22,518 nt of DNA, from assembly GCA_964497095.1 (NCBI GenBank), contig CAZCCL010000034.1, positions 1 through 22,518 on the forward strand, read 5' to 3'. Positions 14,018 to 22,518 of this stretch are shown piece after piece. The notes beneath the pieces are model-generated. The model was not told where the DNA came from. It did no database searches and was given only the letters and a program-made list of their open reading frames with translations. Numbering within the stretch: position 1 is the first letter of the stretch; the number at the start of each line of letters is the position of its first letter. A program made the translations under genes and the position numbers. Source of the DNA: CAVPLM01 sp964497095. Lineage in GTDB: Bacteria; Actinomycetota; Thermoleophilia; RBG-16-64-13.

Positions 14018-15761
14018 CGTCCGGCACCAGACCGTCCTCGGTCCAGCCCCGCTTCGTCCAGTAGATCCTGACCCGCCGCAGCAGCTCCTCCCTGTCGAGT
14101 GCGGGAGCCGTGTCGGTCGGGTCCTTGAAGAAGCGCTCGGCCACCGTGTCGTCCGCCGGCGTGGCTCCGAAGGCCAGATTGAGGCGGCGGATACGGGTGA
14201 TGGTCTCGGTGGAGAGCCTCTCCACGTCCTCTTTGACGAGGGGGGTCCCGTTCAGCTGGGAGACGGAGGAGATCAGGCGGTCCCAGGTCAGGAAATCCCG
14301 GTAGAAACGGCACAGGGTGAGGCTGTCCGCGATGAGCATGCGATCTTCCCAATCGATGTAGGTCTGTACGTAGGCGTCGTCGTCGAGCTCCGCCAGCAGG
14401 CCTCCCAGCTCCGCCTTGTAGTAGGTCGCGCGGAGGTGGCAGGCCCCGCGCACGCTGAGCGCGTAGCTCAAGGCCATGCTCTTCAGCCTGCGGGGCTCGT
14501 ACCCGGCGGGGTCGAGGTGTTTAGAAGTGATGGACCACTCGCTCATGCCGAAGCCGGCCAAAGCTTCGTCCAGGCCTTGGGCCAGCGCCTCCCCGACCGG
14601 GGTGGAGCGGGTGGCGATCTCCGAGAGGAGCCGCGAGATGCCCGCGACATCCCCGGCGGCGGGGACGTCATCGAGCACGCCCAATTCTCCCGCTTTGATG
14701 GCCGCGGCCACCAGATTGCCGGTGCTCATGGTGTCCAAGCCCAATATGTTGCAGAGCTCATTGAGTCTCGCGACATCGGCCGCGTGCTCCACCATGCACG
14801 AGCCCCCGAACGAATAGAGGGTCTCGAACTCGGGGCCATGGAGCTCGCGACCCGCTTCCGGACCTTCCTTCAAGATGAGGCGCTTGCGGCAGCGCACTGC
14901 GCATGGGGGGCAACTCTCGTTGTGGATCTCCGCCCATTCCGGCCACCGCTCCGCCTCCAGGGTCGCCCGGTGGGGCGCCGTGCCCTTGGTGAAGAAATCG
15001 GTGGGGAAGGCACCGGCTTCGTTGACCACGGCGACCATGACGGGGGTGCCGAAGCGCCGGTAGGTCGTGGTCGTGGGCGAGTCCGCGGCCAGTGCCGCCA
15101 CCTCTTTGCGCGTCGCCGCGAAGTGATCCTCGACTTCGCTCTTGAGGGGACCGGGGGAAGTCACGCTGAGGGCCTTGAGCGACTTGCTGCCGAAGACCGC
15201 GCCCAGTCCCCCGCGGCCCAGGCAATGGGCGCGCTCGTGCATGACCGCAGCCACCTTCACCTGTCTTTCGCCGGCGACGCCGATGCAGAGCACCGAAGAT
15301 CGCCTTTCCAGGCGGGAGAGCAACTCGGCCTCCACGGCGAAGCAGTCCTTTCCCCACAGGTCGTGCGCATGCAGTAGGCTCGCCCCCTCGGCGGTGATGT
15401 GCAGATGCATCGGAGTCTCTGCTGCCCCCGTCAGGACCAGAGCGTCCCAGCCGGTCTCCCGGAAGTTGCGGGCGAACGTGCCCCCGCAGTACGACTCCAG
15501 CCAGATGCCGGTAAGGGGACTCCGTGTGAAGGCGCCGAACCGGTTGGAGCCCGACATCGCGTAGCCCGCGAGCAGACTGGGAGTGATGGCCACCACGTTC
15601 TCTGGAGCCAGCGGGTCAACCTCGGGGTCCAGGTATCTCTCCAAGAGGCGCACGCCGAGGGCCTTGCCGCCCAGGCCGAGCAGACCCGGGACGTCGATGT
15701 CGTCGATGCGCGATCCACCCGAGGTCAGATCGACGAACAGGACCTTCTGCCTCTCAGCCAC
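14007..15761 (-). CDS. Tungsten-dependent aldehyde:ferredoxin oxidoreductase family enzyme
   Basis: The 584-residue protein is full length for the AOR family. The N-terminal domain has GGKALGVRLL and the pterin-contacting GRGGLGAVFGSKSLKA (182-197). The [4Fe-4S] ligands are Cys284, Cys287 and Cys291 in SCPPCAVRC, with Cys337 in ELCNILGLDTMSTG. These enzymes oxidise aldehydes to acids and reduce ferredoxin at a tungsto-bispterin centre; some run in reverse. It starts at GTG 15761 behind AGGGGG, 51 bases after the aminotransferase, with no terminator visible, so the two form an operon. An aldehyde made by the aminotransferase is a reasonable substrate. No tungstate transporter or pterin gene lies in the window. 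Which aldehyde is used is inference. Confidence 0.88.
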   Translation of the reverse strand: MAERQKVLFVDLTSGGSRIDDIDVPGLLGLGGKALGVRLLERYLDPEVDPLAPENVVAITPSLLAGYAMSGSNRFGAFTRSPLTGIWLESYCGGTFARNFRETGWDALVLTGAAETPMHLHITAEGASLLHAHDLWGKDCFAVEAELLSRLERRSSVLCIGVAGERQVKVAAVMHERAHCLGRGGLGAVFGSKSLKALSVTSPGPLKSEVEDHFAATRKEVAALAADSPTTTTYRRFGTPVMVAVVNEAGAFPTDFFTKGTAPHRATLEAERWPEWAEIHNESCPPCAVRCRKRLILKEGPEAGRELHGPEFETLYSFGGSCMVEHAADVARLNELCNILGLDTMSTGNLVAAAIKAGELGVLDDVPAAGDVAGISRLLSEIATRSTPVGEALAQGLDEALAGFGMSEWSITSKHLDPAGYEPRRLKSMALSYALSVRGACHLRATYYKAELGGLLAELDDDAYVQTYIDWEDRMLIADSLTLCRFYRDFLTWDRLISSVSQLNGTPLVKEDVERLSTETITRIRRLNLAFGATPADDTVAERFFKDPTDTAPALDREELLRRVRIYWTKRGWTEDGLVPDVTR

Positions 15762-15812
15762 CTCAGCCCCCTAGGAAGCCTGCTTTCTGTAAGCCAGGAA
15801 TCTCGCTGGGTC

Positions 15813-17126
15813 TCAGACCACGCCGGGGGTGGAGCTCACCTGAGCCATGGTCTCCTCCACGATGTCCAGACCCCGATCAAGGGTGTCATCCTCGATGGTG
15901 AACGGTACCAGGATACGCACCACGCTGTGGTAGGTCCCGGCGCCCACGTTCACCACCCCGTTCTCGAACAGCTTGAGCCGGAAGGCCTTGGCAAAATCGC
16001 CCGCCGGCTTCTTGGTATGAGGGTCTTCCACCAACTCCATGGCGGCCATGGCCCCGATGCCGCGCACGTCGCCGATGATCGGGTGCCGAGCCTGCAGGTC
16101 CCGGAACCGGTCGCGGATCCGTTCGCCCAGCGCGGTCGCCCTCTGCAGCAACCCTTCGCTCTCGATGATGTCGAGGACGGCCAAGCCGGCCCGGCAGGCG
16201 GTGGGGTTGCCCCCGAAGGTGCTGCCCACGCCGCTGGGGTGGACCGAATCCATGACCTCCTGTCTGCCGGTGATACCGGAGATCGGAAAGCCGGCCCCGA
16301 GGGCCTTTGCCGTGGTCACGATGTCGGGGGCCACTCCCCAGTGTTCCATGCCGAACCAGGCTCCGGTCCGGCCGAGGCCGGTCTGGATCTCATCGGCGAT
16401 GAGAAGGATGCCGTGCTCCTCGCAGATCTTCTTGATCTTGCCCATGTACTCAGGTGGGGGCACGATGAACCCGCCCTCGCCCAACACCGGCTCAGCGATC
16501 AGGGCGGCTACCTCTTCCGCGTTCACGTGTTTGGCGAAAGCCTGCTCCAGCAGTCCCGCGCATTCGCAGCCGCATGCAGGGTAGGAGAGAGCCAGCGGGC
16601 AACGGTAGCAGTAGGCGTAGGGGATCCGGTAGACCTCGGAGGCGTACGGTCCGAACCCGACCTTGTAAGGGCTAACCTGAGAGGTGAGGCTGAGGGTCAT
16701 GTAGGTCCGGCCGTGGAAGGCGTCCTCGAACGCGATGATGGCCTTCCGACCGGTCGCGACACGGGCGATCTTGATGGCGTTCTCTACCGCTTCGGCGCCG
16801 GAGTTCATGAAGAAGGTCCGTTTGGGGGAGTCGCCCGGCGCCAACTCGTTCAGTCTCTGGGCAAGACGCAGGTACGACTCGTAGCCGAACAGCCCGAAGC
16901 ACATGTGCGAGTACAGCTCCGCCTGGTCTTGGACGACCTTGACCACCTTCGGGTGGCAGTGACCGACGTTCATGACCCCGATCCCGGCGGCGAAGTCGAT
17001 GTATTCCCGGCCTTCGACATCGGTGATCATGGCGTTGCGGGCTCTAGCGACGTAGACGGGAGCGGTGATGGGCACGCCCCGGGGCACCGTGTCGGCTCTC
17101 AGAGCGCTGAGTTCGGCGTTGGTCAT
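15813..17126 (-). CDS. gabT: Class III aminotransferase, 4-aminobutyrate aminotransferase type
   Basis: This 437-residue PLP enzyme has the class III motifs in order: DFAAGIGVMNVGHCHP, FFMNSGAEAVENAIK, EDAFHGRTYMTLSL, LIADEIQTGLGRTG with Asp245 for the pyridine nitrogen, and TTAKALGAGFP with the Schiff-base Lys274. The GabT group moves the omega-amino group of GABA (or beta-alanine, 5-aminovalerate) to 2-oxoglutarate, making a semialdehyde. Between residues 173 and 189 it has five cysteines (CYRC...CGCEC), more than I would expect. The ATG has a good SD (GGTGGAGAG). It is first in an operon with AOR and transcribed away from ilvD. Ornithine or diaminobutyrate use cannot be ruled out. Confidence 0.85.
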   Translation of the reverse strand: MTNAELSALRADTVPRGVPITAPVYVARARNAMITDVEGREYIDFAAGIGVMNVGHCHPKVVKVVQDQAELYSHMCFGLFGYESYLRLAQRLNELAPGDSPKRTFFMNSGAEAVENAIKIARVATGRKAIIAFEDAFHGRTYMTLSLTSQVSPYKVGFGPYASEVYRIPYAYCYRCPLALSYPACGCECAGLLEQAFAKHVNAEEVAALIAEPVLGEGGFIVPPPEYMGKIKKICEEHGILLIADEIQTGLGRTGAWFGMEHWGVAPDIVTTAKALGAGFPISGITGRQEVMDSVHPSGVGSTFGGNPTACRAGLAVLDIIESEGLLQRATALGERIRDRFRDLQARHPIIGDVRGIGAMAAMELVEDPHTKKPAGDFAKAFRLKLFENGVVNVGAGTYHSVVRILVPFTIEDDTLDRGLDIVEETMAQVSSTPGVV

Positions 17127-17187
17127 GATCTCTCCACCTCTTGTCCGTCGACTGGACGCCCGCGAAACGCCACTTTCGTTGCCAGCG

Positions 17188-17217
17188 AGCGTACCACGAG
17201 CCGGCGGAGGGTGACCA
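17188..17217 (-). promoter_or_regulatory. Candidate promoter of the gabT-AOR operon
   Basis: On the minus strand, TGGTCA (17217-17212) is followed after 18 bases by TACGCT (17193-17188) with an extended TG at 17196-17195. Transcription would start near 17181, about 55 bases before the gabT ATG. Both boxes are moderate matches. Confidence 0.3.
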
Positions 17218-17220
17218 TAT

Positions 17221-17270
17221 AGACGGAGGGCGCCCGGCTCGCTCTAGACGGAGGGCGCGCGGCTCGCTCC
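17221..17270 (+). repeat. Two-copy 25-bp tandem repeat
   Basis: The units 17221-17245 and 17246-17270 share 23 of 25 bases; each begins AGACGGAGGGCGC and ends GGCTCGCTC plus one base. They differ at base 14 (C/G) and base 25 (T/C). They lie just upstream of the gabT promoter candidate. A paired binding site or a replication-slippage duplication would both fit. Confidence 0.85.
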
Positions 17271-17354
17271 GACGAAGGCTCTGCTGGACGAGGCGGCCGC
17301 GCTGGACCGGGGAGTCTCCGTGGGGATGATCGGCCCCTCCAGATAAGTCGGTCC

Positions 17355-17370
17355 CCGCTGGACCCAGCGG
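17355..17370. promoter_or_regulatory. Operator-like palindrome upstream of ilvD
   Basis: CCGCTGG (17355-17361), AC, CCAGCGG (17364-17370) is a perfect inverted repeat with a two-base spacer, about 32 bases upstream of the candidate ilvD -35. The spacer is too short for a good RNA hairpin loop, so a dimeric protein site is more likely. The regulator is unknown. Confidence 0.4.
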
Positions 17371-17401
17371 TTTCCGGGGCCGAGTCGGTCCGGTTCACGC
17401 C

Positions 17402-17429
17402 TTGATTCGATGTACATGTCTAGTAAACT
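17402..17429 (+). promoter_or_regulatory. Candidate promoter of the ilv operon
   Basis: TTGATT (17402-17407) and TAAACT (17424-17429) are 16 bases apart. Each keeps the most important consensus bases. A transcript from about 17436 would have a 46-base leader before the TTG at 17482. This supports the later ilvD start. Confidence 0.45.
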
Positions 17430-17481
17430 AAGCGTTCAGCGCGCTGAAGTGAGCCGGCGCCCCCGTCACGAGGAGCATGTC

Positions 17482-19161
17482 TTGAACAACGGCAGTCAGA
17501 GTTTCTTCTCCGGTCCCGCCCGGGCACCGCACCGTTCCCTCCTGCGCGCCCTGGGGGTGGGCCGGGACGACGTCCGCCGGCCCCTCATCGGTATCGCCAA
17601 TTCCTACAACGAGCTGATACCCGGCCACATGCACCTGAACACCCTGGCTCAGCAGGTCAAGTTCGGAGTGTGGCAGGCGGGGGGCGTTCCCCTGGAGTTC
17701 AATGTCATCGGCGTCTGTGACGGCATCGCCATGAACCACGCGGGCATGAACTACTCTCTGGTCTCCCGGGAAGTGATCGCCGACTCGGTGGAGATCATGG
17801 CCAGAGCGCACGCCCTGGATGGTCTGGTGCTCATCCCCAATTGCGACAAGGTCGTCCCCGGCATGGTCATGGCCGCGGCCCGCCTGGATATCCCCGTGGT
17901 CGTGTCCTCGGGGGGTCCGATGCTGGCCGGCGACTATCGGGGCGCCAAAGTCAGTCTGAGTCAGGTCTTCGAAGGCACGGGCCGCTACTTCCGCGGGGAC
18001 ATCACGGAAGAGGAACTGGCTGAACTGGAGGATTGCGCCTGCCCCACCTGCGGGTCGTGTGCCGGGCTGTTCACCGCCAACTCGATGAGTTGCGTCACCG
18101 AGACACTGGGACTGGCCTTACCCGGCGACGCCACCATCCCCGCTCCTTTCTCGGCCCGGCTCTTGCTCGCCCGGGAAAGCGGTGCGGCGGCCGTGGAGGT
18201 GGCCAAGAAGGGATGGACGGCCCGGCGGTTCCTGACGCCCGCGAGTCTGCGCAACGCCTTGGCGGTGGATGCGGCGCTCGGCTGCTCGACCAACACGGTC
18301 CTGCACCTGATGGCCATAGCCAACGAAGCTCAAGTGGAACTCAAGCTTGAGACTTTCAACGAAGTGGCCGATGCTACGCCGAACTTGGTCAAGCTTTCCC
18401 CCTCGGGTGGCGACCACATGGAAGACCTTCACCGGGCCGGAGGCATCATGGCGGTGCTCAACCGCCTGGCCGGCAGCGGCGTGGTCGACGGGACGGTCCC
18501 CACGGTCTCGGGTGTCTCTCTCGCCGCTCAGTACGAGACCGCAGTCGCTCGGGACGACGAAGTGATCCGGCCGCTCGACCGACCGCACCGCTCGACCGGC
18601 GGGCTTGCGATGCTCTTCGGCAATCTGGCTCCGAAAGGCGCCGTCGTAAAGGAATCCGCCGTCCTGCCGCAGATGCTGGTGCATCGCGGACCGGCGCGCG
18701 TGTTCGACGACGAACCCACTCTGATGCAGGCGATCGAGGCAGGGAGCATCGAGCCCGGCTCGGTCGTGGTCATCCGCTATGTCGGGCCGAAGGGTGGCCC
18801 TGGGATGCCTGAGATGCTGACTCCCACCTCGGCTCTGGCCGGGGCTGGTCTTGGGGACAGCGTAGCCCTCATCACCGATGGGCGCTTCAGCGGCGCGAGC
18901 CGAGGGGCCAGCATAGGCCATGTCGCCCCCGAAGGTCTGGATGGCGGGCCGATCGCTCTGGTCGAGAACGACGACCTGATCAGCATCGACATCCCCAGTC
19001 GGCAACTGACCTTGGAGGTCACCGAAGAAGAGATGGCTGGGAGGAGGACGGCGTGGCAGCGTCCGGTTCGAGAGTACTCGGGCGTGCTGCGCCGCTACGT
19101 AGCCTTCGTCTCCGGAGCCGAGACCGGGGCGGTGTTGGGCGGGGAGCGCGTCGGCTCCTGA
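17482..19161 (+). CDS. ilvD: Dihydroxy-acid dehydratase
   Basis: I start at TTG 17482, since AGGAG (17471-17475) lies six bases before it and the resulting 559 residues are the normal IlvD length, beginning NNGSQSFFSGPARAPHRSLLRALG. Fe-S and active-site motifs are GVCDGIAMNHAGM (Cys79), PNCDKVVPGM (Cys121; Lys123 is the carbamylated metal-ligand type) and CPTCGSCAG (Cys193). The C-terminal half has the typical DGRFSGASRGASIGHVAPEG. It dehydrates 2,3-dihydroxy-isovalerate and 2,3-dihydroxy-3-methylvalerate to the keto acids, the third common step of valine and isoleucine synthesis. The cluster type ([2Fe-2S] or [4Fe-4S]) is not decided here. ilvB follows after about 97 bases. Confidence 0.95.
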   Translation: MNNGSQSFFSGPARAPHRSLLRALGVGRDDVRRPLIGIANSYNELIPGHMHLNTLAQQVKFGVWQAGGVPLEFNVIGVCDGIAMNHAGMNYSLVSREVIADSVEIMARAHALDGLVLIPNCDKVVPGMVMAAARLDIPVVVSSGGPMLAGDYRGAKVSLSQVFEGTGRYFRGDITEEELAELEDCACPTCGSCAGLFTANSMSCVTETLGLALPGDATIPAPFSARLLLARESGAAAVEVAKKGWTARRFLTPASLRNALAVDAALGCSTNTVLHLMAIANEAQVELKLETFNEVADATPNLVKLSPSGGDHMEDLHRAGGIMAVLNRLAGSGVVDGTVPTVSGVSLAAQYETAVARDDEVIRPLDRPHRSTGGLAMLFGNLAPKGAVVKESAVLPQMLVHRGPARVFDDEPTLMQAIEAGSIEPGSVVVIRYVGPKGGPGMPEMLTPTSALAGAGLGDSVALITDGRFSGASRGASIGHVAPEGLDGGPIALVENDDLISIDIPSRQLTLEVTEEEMAGRRTAWQRPVREYSGVLRRYVAFVSGAETGAVLGGERVGS

Positions 19162-19258
19162 TCTCCAGCGCCGCGGACGTCGCGGCTACGGCTTCGCCCG
19201 GTCGATGACGGCCGGTAGTCTTTGGCAGACGCAGGATATTGCAGAAGCGGAGCATGCT

Positions 19259-20949
19259 ATGAAAGCATCCAGAGTGATCCTGGAAGCGCTGAAGCGCGAA
19301 GGGGTCGACACCATATTCGGATTCCCGGGCGGCGTGCTGATTCCCATCTACGACGCCCTCTACGACTTCGACCTCAAACACATACTGGTGCGGCACGAAC
19401 AAGGAGCAGGGCATGCCGCCGACGGGTATGCCCGAGCCTCGGGCAAAGTGGGGGTGTGCATGGCCACCTCCGGCCCCGGGGCTACAAACCTGGTCACCGC
19501 CATCGCCAACGCCTACATGGACAGCGTGCCCATCGTGGCCATCACCGGGCAGGTGAGCCGGCCGCTCATCGGTCTCGACTCGTTCCAGGAGGCCGACGTC
19601 ACCGGCATAACCCTTCCCATCGTGAAGCACAGCTATCTGGTGAAGGACGCCGGGGATCTCCCGCGCATCATCCGGGAGGCCTTCTACATCGCGAGCACCG
19701 GCCGGCCCGGCCCGGTGTTGATCGACATCCCCGTCGACGTGAGCAGGGAAGACATGGNNNNNNNNNNCTACCCGCGATGCAGCTTCCCGGGTACAAGCCC
19801 ACGGTCAAAGGACACCCCAAACAGATCCGGGAGGCCGCGCGTGTCATCGCGGCGGCCGAGCGTCCCGTCATCTATGCTGGCGGCGGGGTGATCTCGGCCG
19901 AGGCCTCGGAGGAACTCCGCGAGCTGGCCTTCTACGGGCACATCCCGGTGACCACCACCCTCACCGGCAAGGGCTGCTTCTCCGAGGACGACGCTTTGGC
20001 CATGGGCATGCTGGGCATGCACGGGACTCCATACGCCAACTACTCCATCAGCCGGTCCGACCTCATCCTGGCGGTGGGCGTGCGATTCGACGACCGGGTG
20101 ACCGGCAAGTTGGAAGCGTTCGCCCCGGAGGCCCGGTTCGTGCACATCGACGTGGACCCGGCCGAGATCTCCAAGAACGTAAAGGTGGACGTCCCTATCG
20201 TGGGAGACGCCAAATGGGTGCTGGCCGCGTTGCTGGTCGAGCTCAAGAAGCTGGAGCTCTCTCCCGACAGACATCTTCCCTGGATGGAGCAGGTCGCGGG
20301 CTGGAAGCGCGATCATCCTCTGGTGATCAGAGAATCGGAGGACGGGCAGATCATGCCTGAGTTCGCGGTGAACAAGATCTGGGAGGTCACTCAAGGCGAG
20401 GCTGTGGTGTGTACCGAGGTGGGCCAGAATCAGATGTGGGCCGCCCAGCACTATCTGGCCCGGTACCCCCGCCGGTTCATCAGCTCGGCAGGGCTGGGGA
20501 CTATGGGCTTCGGCTTCCCCGCGGCCATCGGCGCTCAGGTGGCCTGCCCCGATTCTCTGGTGGTCGACATCGCGGGCGACGGCTCCTTCCAGATGACGCT
20601 GCAGGAACTGGCCACCGCGGTGCAGCACAAGCTGCCGGTGAAGGTGTGCATCATCAACAACCAGTACCTCGGAATGGTGCGTCAATGGCAGGAGCTGTTC
20701 TGGCAGGGACGCTACAGTCACACCTGTATGGAGTGCCAGCCCGATTTCGTCAAGCTGGCCGAAGCCTACGGGGCGCTGGGTCTGCGGGCCAGCAGGCCGG
20801 AGGAGTTGGAAGAGGTCTTGAGGGTCGGCCTGGCGGCCGACGGACCGGCGGTCATCGACATCCGGGTCAAGAAGGAGGCGAACGTCTATCCCATGATCCC
20901 CGCCGGGGGGACGGTGGGTGACATGATCCTGTCGAAGGGGGACCGATGA
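19259..20949 (+). CDS. ilvB: Acetolactate synthase, large (catalytic) subunit, interrupted by an assembly gap
   Basis: The ATG at 19259 is chosen because GGAG (19249-19252) is six bases upstream and MKASRVILEALKREGVDTIFG is the usual N-terminus. Glu47 in RHEQGAGHAADGYA is the ThDP-activating Glu. After the gap, the FAD/dimer region GLGTMGFGFPAAIGAQ and the ThDP motif GDGSFQ...NNQYLGMV are intact, and Trp lies in VRQWQELF, the herbicide-contact position. It condenses two pyruvates, or pyruvate with 2-oxobutyrate. Ten N at 19758-19767 split it: reading frames before and after differ, which reflects unknown gap length, not a proven frameshift. About 564 residues are expected if the true gap is near 11 bases. 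It overlaps ilvN by four bases. Confidence 0.93.
19758..19767. other. Assembly gap (ten N) inside ilvB
   Basis: The last base before the gap (G at 19757) is codon position one of the upstream frame, and the downstream frame begins cleanly at 19768 (CTA CCC GCG). An intact gene needs a missing length of 2 modulo 3, such as 8, 11 or 14 bases, so ten is a placeholder. Missing residues lie in the linker after DIPVDVSREDM, not in a catalytic motif. Confidence 0.95.
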
Positions 20950-21431
20950 AGCATACGCTCTCCGTCCTGGTCGAGAACAAGCCCGGGGTGCTCAGCCGGG
21001 TGGCCGGGCTCTTCGCCCGGCGGGGGTTCAACATCGACAGCCTCGTTGTGGCCGAAACCGAGAACCCGGCCGTCTCCCGCATGACCATCACCGTGTACGA
21101 GCAGGATCAACCGGTCGAACAGGTCACCAAGCAGCTGCACAAGCTCATCAACGTTCTCAAGATCATCGACCTTGAACCGGCTGCCAGTGTCGAACGGGAG
21201 CTGCTGCTTATCAAGGTCAAGGCAAACGCCGAGGCGCGGTCGGAGATAATGCAGATGGTGGAGATCTTCCGGGCCAAGATAGTGGATGTCTCCAGCGAGG
21301 TGCTGATCATCGAGATGACCGGCACGCGCGACAAGGTGAGCGCCTTCGTGGAACTTCTCGCCCCCTTCGGGGTGGTGGAGTTGATGCGCACCGGGCACGT
21401 CGCCATGAGTCGGGGAAAACGGCCGACCTAG
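20946..21431 (+). CDS. ilvN: Acetolactate synthase, small regulatory subunit
   Basis: This 161-residue protein has the two-part IlvN/IlvH layout. Residues 1-75 form an ACT domain (HTLSVLVENKPGVLSRVAGLF, then GFNIDSLVV) that binds valine in the family. The C-terminal domain (ELLLIKVKANAEARSEIMQM, then AKIVDVSSEVLIIEMTG) joins the effector and catalytic contacts. It activates IlvB and confers feedback inhibition. Its ATG shares four bases with the ilvB stop (ATGA), so the two subunits are translationally coupled. Length and motifs are normal for the long bacterial form. Valine sensitivity is expected but cannot be read directly. Confidence 0.95.
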   Translation: MKHTLSVLVENKPGVLSRVAGLFARRGFNIDSLVVAETENPAVSRMTITVYEQDQPVEQVTKQLHKLINVLKIIDLEPAASVERELLLIKVKANAEARSEIMQMVEIFRAKIVDVSSEVLIIEMTGTRDKVSAFVELLAPFGVVELMRTGHVAMSRGKRPT

Positions 21432-21468
21432 AGCCATGACGCACCAGCACAGGAGGTAGAAGAGAGAG

Positions 21469-22467
<999 letters not shown>

Positions 22468-22483
22468 GACTCACCCATGCACC

Positions 22484-22502
22484 GTGCCGCTCGGCGCGGC
22501 GC
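22484..22502 (+). other. Small hairpin after ilvC at the window edge
   Basis: GTGCCGC (22484-22490) can pair with GCGGCGC (22496-22502), with one G-T pair, around TCGGC. No U-run follows before the window ends, so this is not called a terminator. It may belong to a leader of the next gene. Confidence 0.25.
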
Positions 22503-22518
22503 ATGCGGGCATGTCGGG

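Larger units (their letters stand above)
17127..17481. other. Divergent regulatory region between gabT-AOR and ilvD
   Basis: This 355-base non-coding stretch holds candidate promoters for both directions (17188-17217 minus, 17402-17429 plus), a two-copy 25-bp tandem repeat (17221-17270) and a 16-base palindrome (17355-17370). The in-frame ATG at 17410 lies inside the plus promoter, so the first codons of that longer frame are not treated as coding. Confidence 0.55.

Noticed and set aside
15399..17222. Open plus-strand frame of 607 residues opposite AOR and gabT
   Set aside because: Both real genes on the minus strand have complete catalytic motifs; the long open frame is a side effect of GC-rich third positions.
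19205..20949. ilvB as a frameshifted pseudogene
   Set aside because: The frame change occurs exactly at ten N, so it reflects an unknown gap length; both halves are otherwise intact.
22477..22518. ATG opening a frame to the window edge after ilvC
   Set aside because: Only 14 codons are visible, there is no SD, and a hairpin occupies the same bases; not enough to call a gene.

Overview
The window looks like chromosomal DNA from a high-GC bacterium. Third codon positions are strongly GC-biased, and GTG and TTG starts are common: several of the best Shine-Dalgarno (SD) matches point to them. The gene set (PiT transporter with a DUF47 partner, proline/threonine-rich CapA, ilvD-ilvB-ilvN-ilvC order, ADP-forming acyl-CoA synthetase, tungsten aldehyde:ferredoxin oxidoreductase) fits an anaerobic or facultative lineage of Actinomycetota or a neighbouring phylum. 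That placement is inference, because no rRNA gene is present. A run of ten N inside ilvB marks a scaffold join, so this is draft or metagenome-assembled sequence.

Layout. Positions 1-84 are the tail of an unidentified gene. Next come a CoA-acylating (methyl)malonate-semialdehyde dehydrogenase (mmsA, 338-1828) and a degenerate ferritin-like protein (1847-2284), closed by a very strong terminator. A UbiA-family prenyltransferase converges on it from the minus strand (2367-3326). A small lipoprotein, a PiT phosphate permease and its DUF47/PhoU-like partner follow, then a nitrilase-superfamily amidase (to 6780). On the minus strand, 10859-6844, is a two-gene operon: an ADP-forming acyl-CoA synthetase, then a CoA-transferase/hydrolase fused to a GNAT acetyltransferase. 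Rightward again come a secreted CapA-family protein, a GNAT-like protein and an isocitrate/isopropylmalate-family dehydrogenase joined by a 4-base overlap. A minus-strand pair, class III aminotransferase (gabT-like) and aldehyde:ferredoxin oxidoreductase (17126-14007), converges on the dehydrogenase with an 11-base overlap. A 355-base divergent regulatory region then precedes ilvD, ilvB, ilvN and ilvC (17482-22467).

How the genes may work together. The ilv genes encode most of valine/isoleucine synthesis. The remaining metabolic genes suggest ferredoxin-linked amino-acid or amine fermentation. Aminotransferase plus AOR could turn an omega-amino acid into a carboxylic acid and reduced ferredoxin. 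MmsA could turn (methyl)malonate semialdehyde into acetyl- or propionyl-CoA. The ADP-forming synthetase and CoA-transferase could recover ATP from acyl-CoA. These links are inferred from families and proximity.

Most interesting points: a ketol-acid reductoisomerase whose cofactor loop predicts NADH rather than NADPH; a GNAT domain on the CoA-transferase next to an ACD synthetase, a rearranged version of the Pat architecture; a GABA-type aminotransferase paired with a tungsten AOR instead of a semialdehyde dehydrogenase; a ferritin-like protein that seems to have lost half its diiron ligands; and several start sites that look leaderless behind extended -10 elements. I found no wholly new multi-gene system that I could defend.
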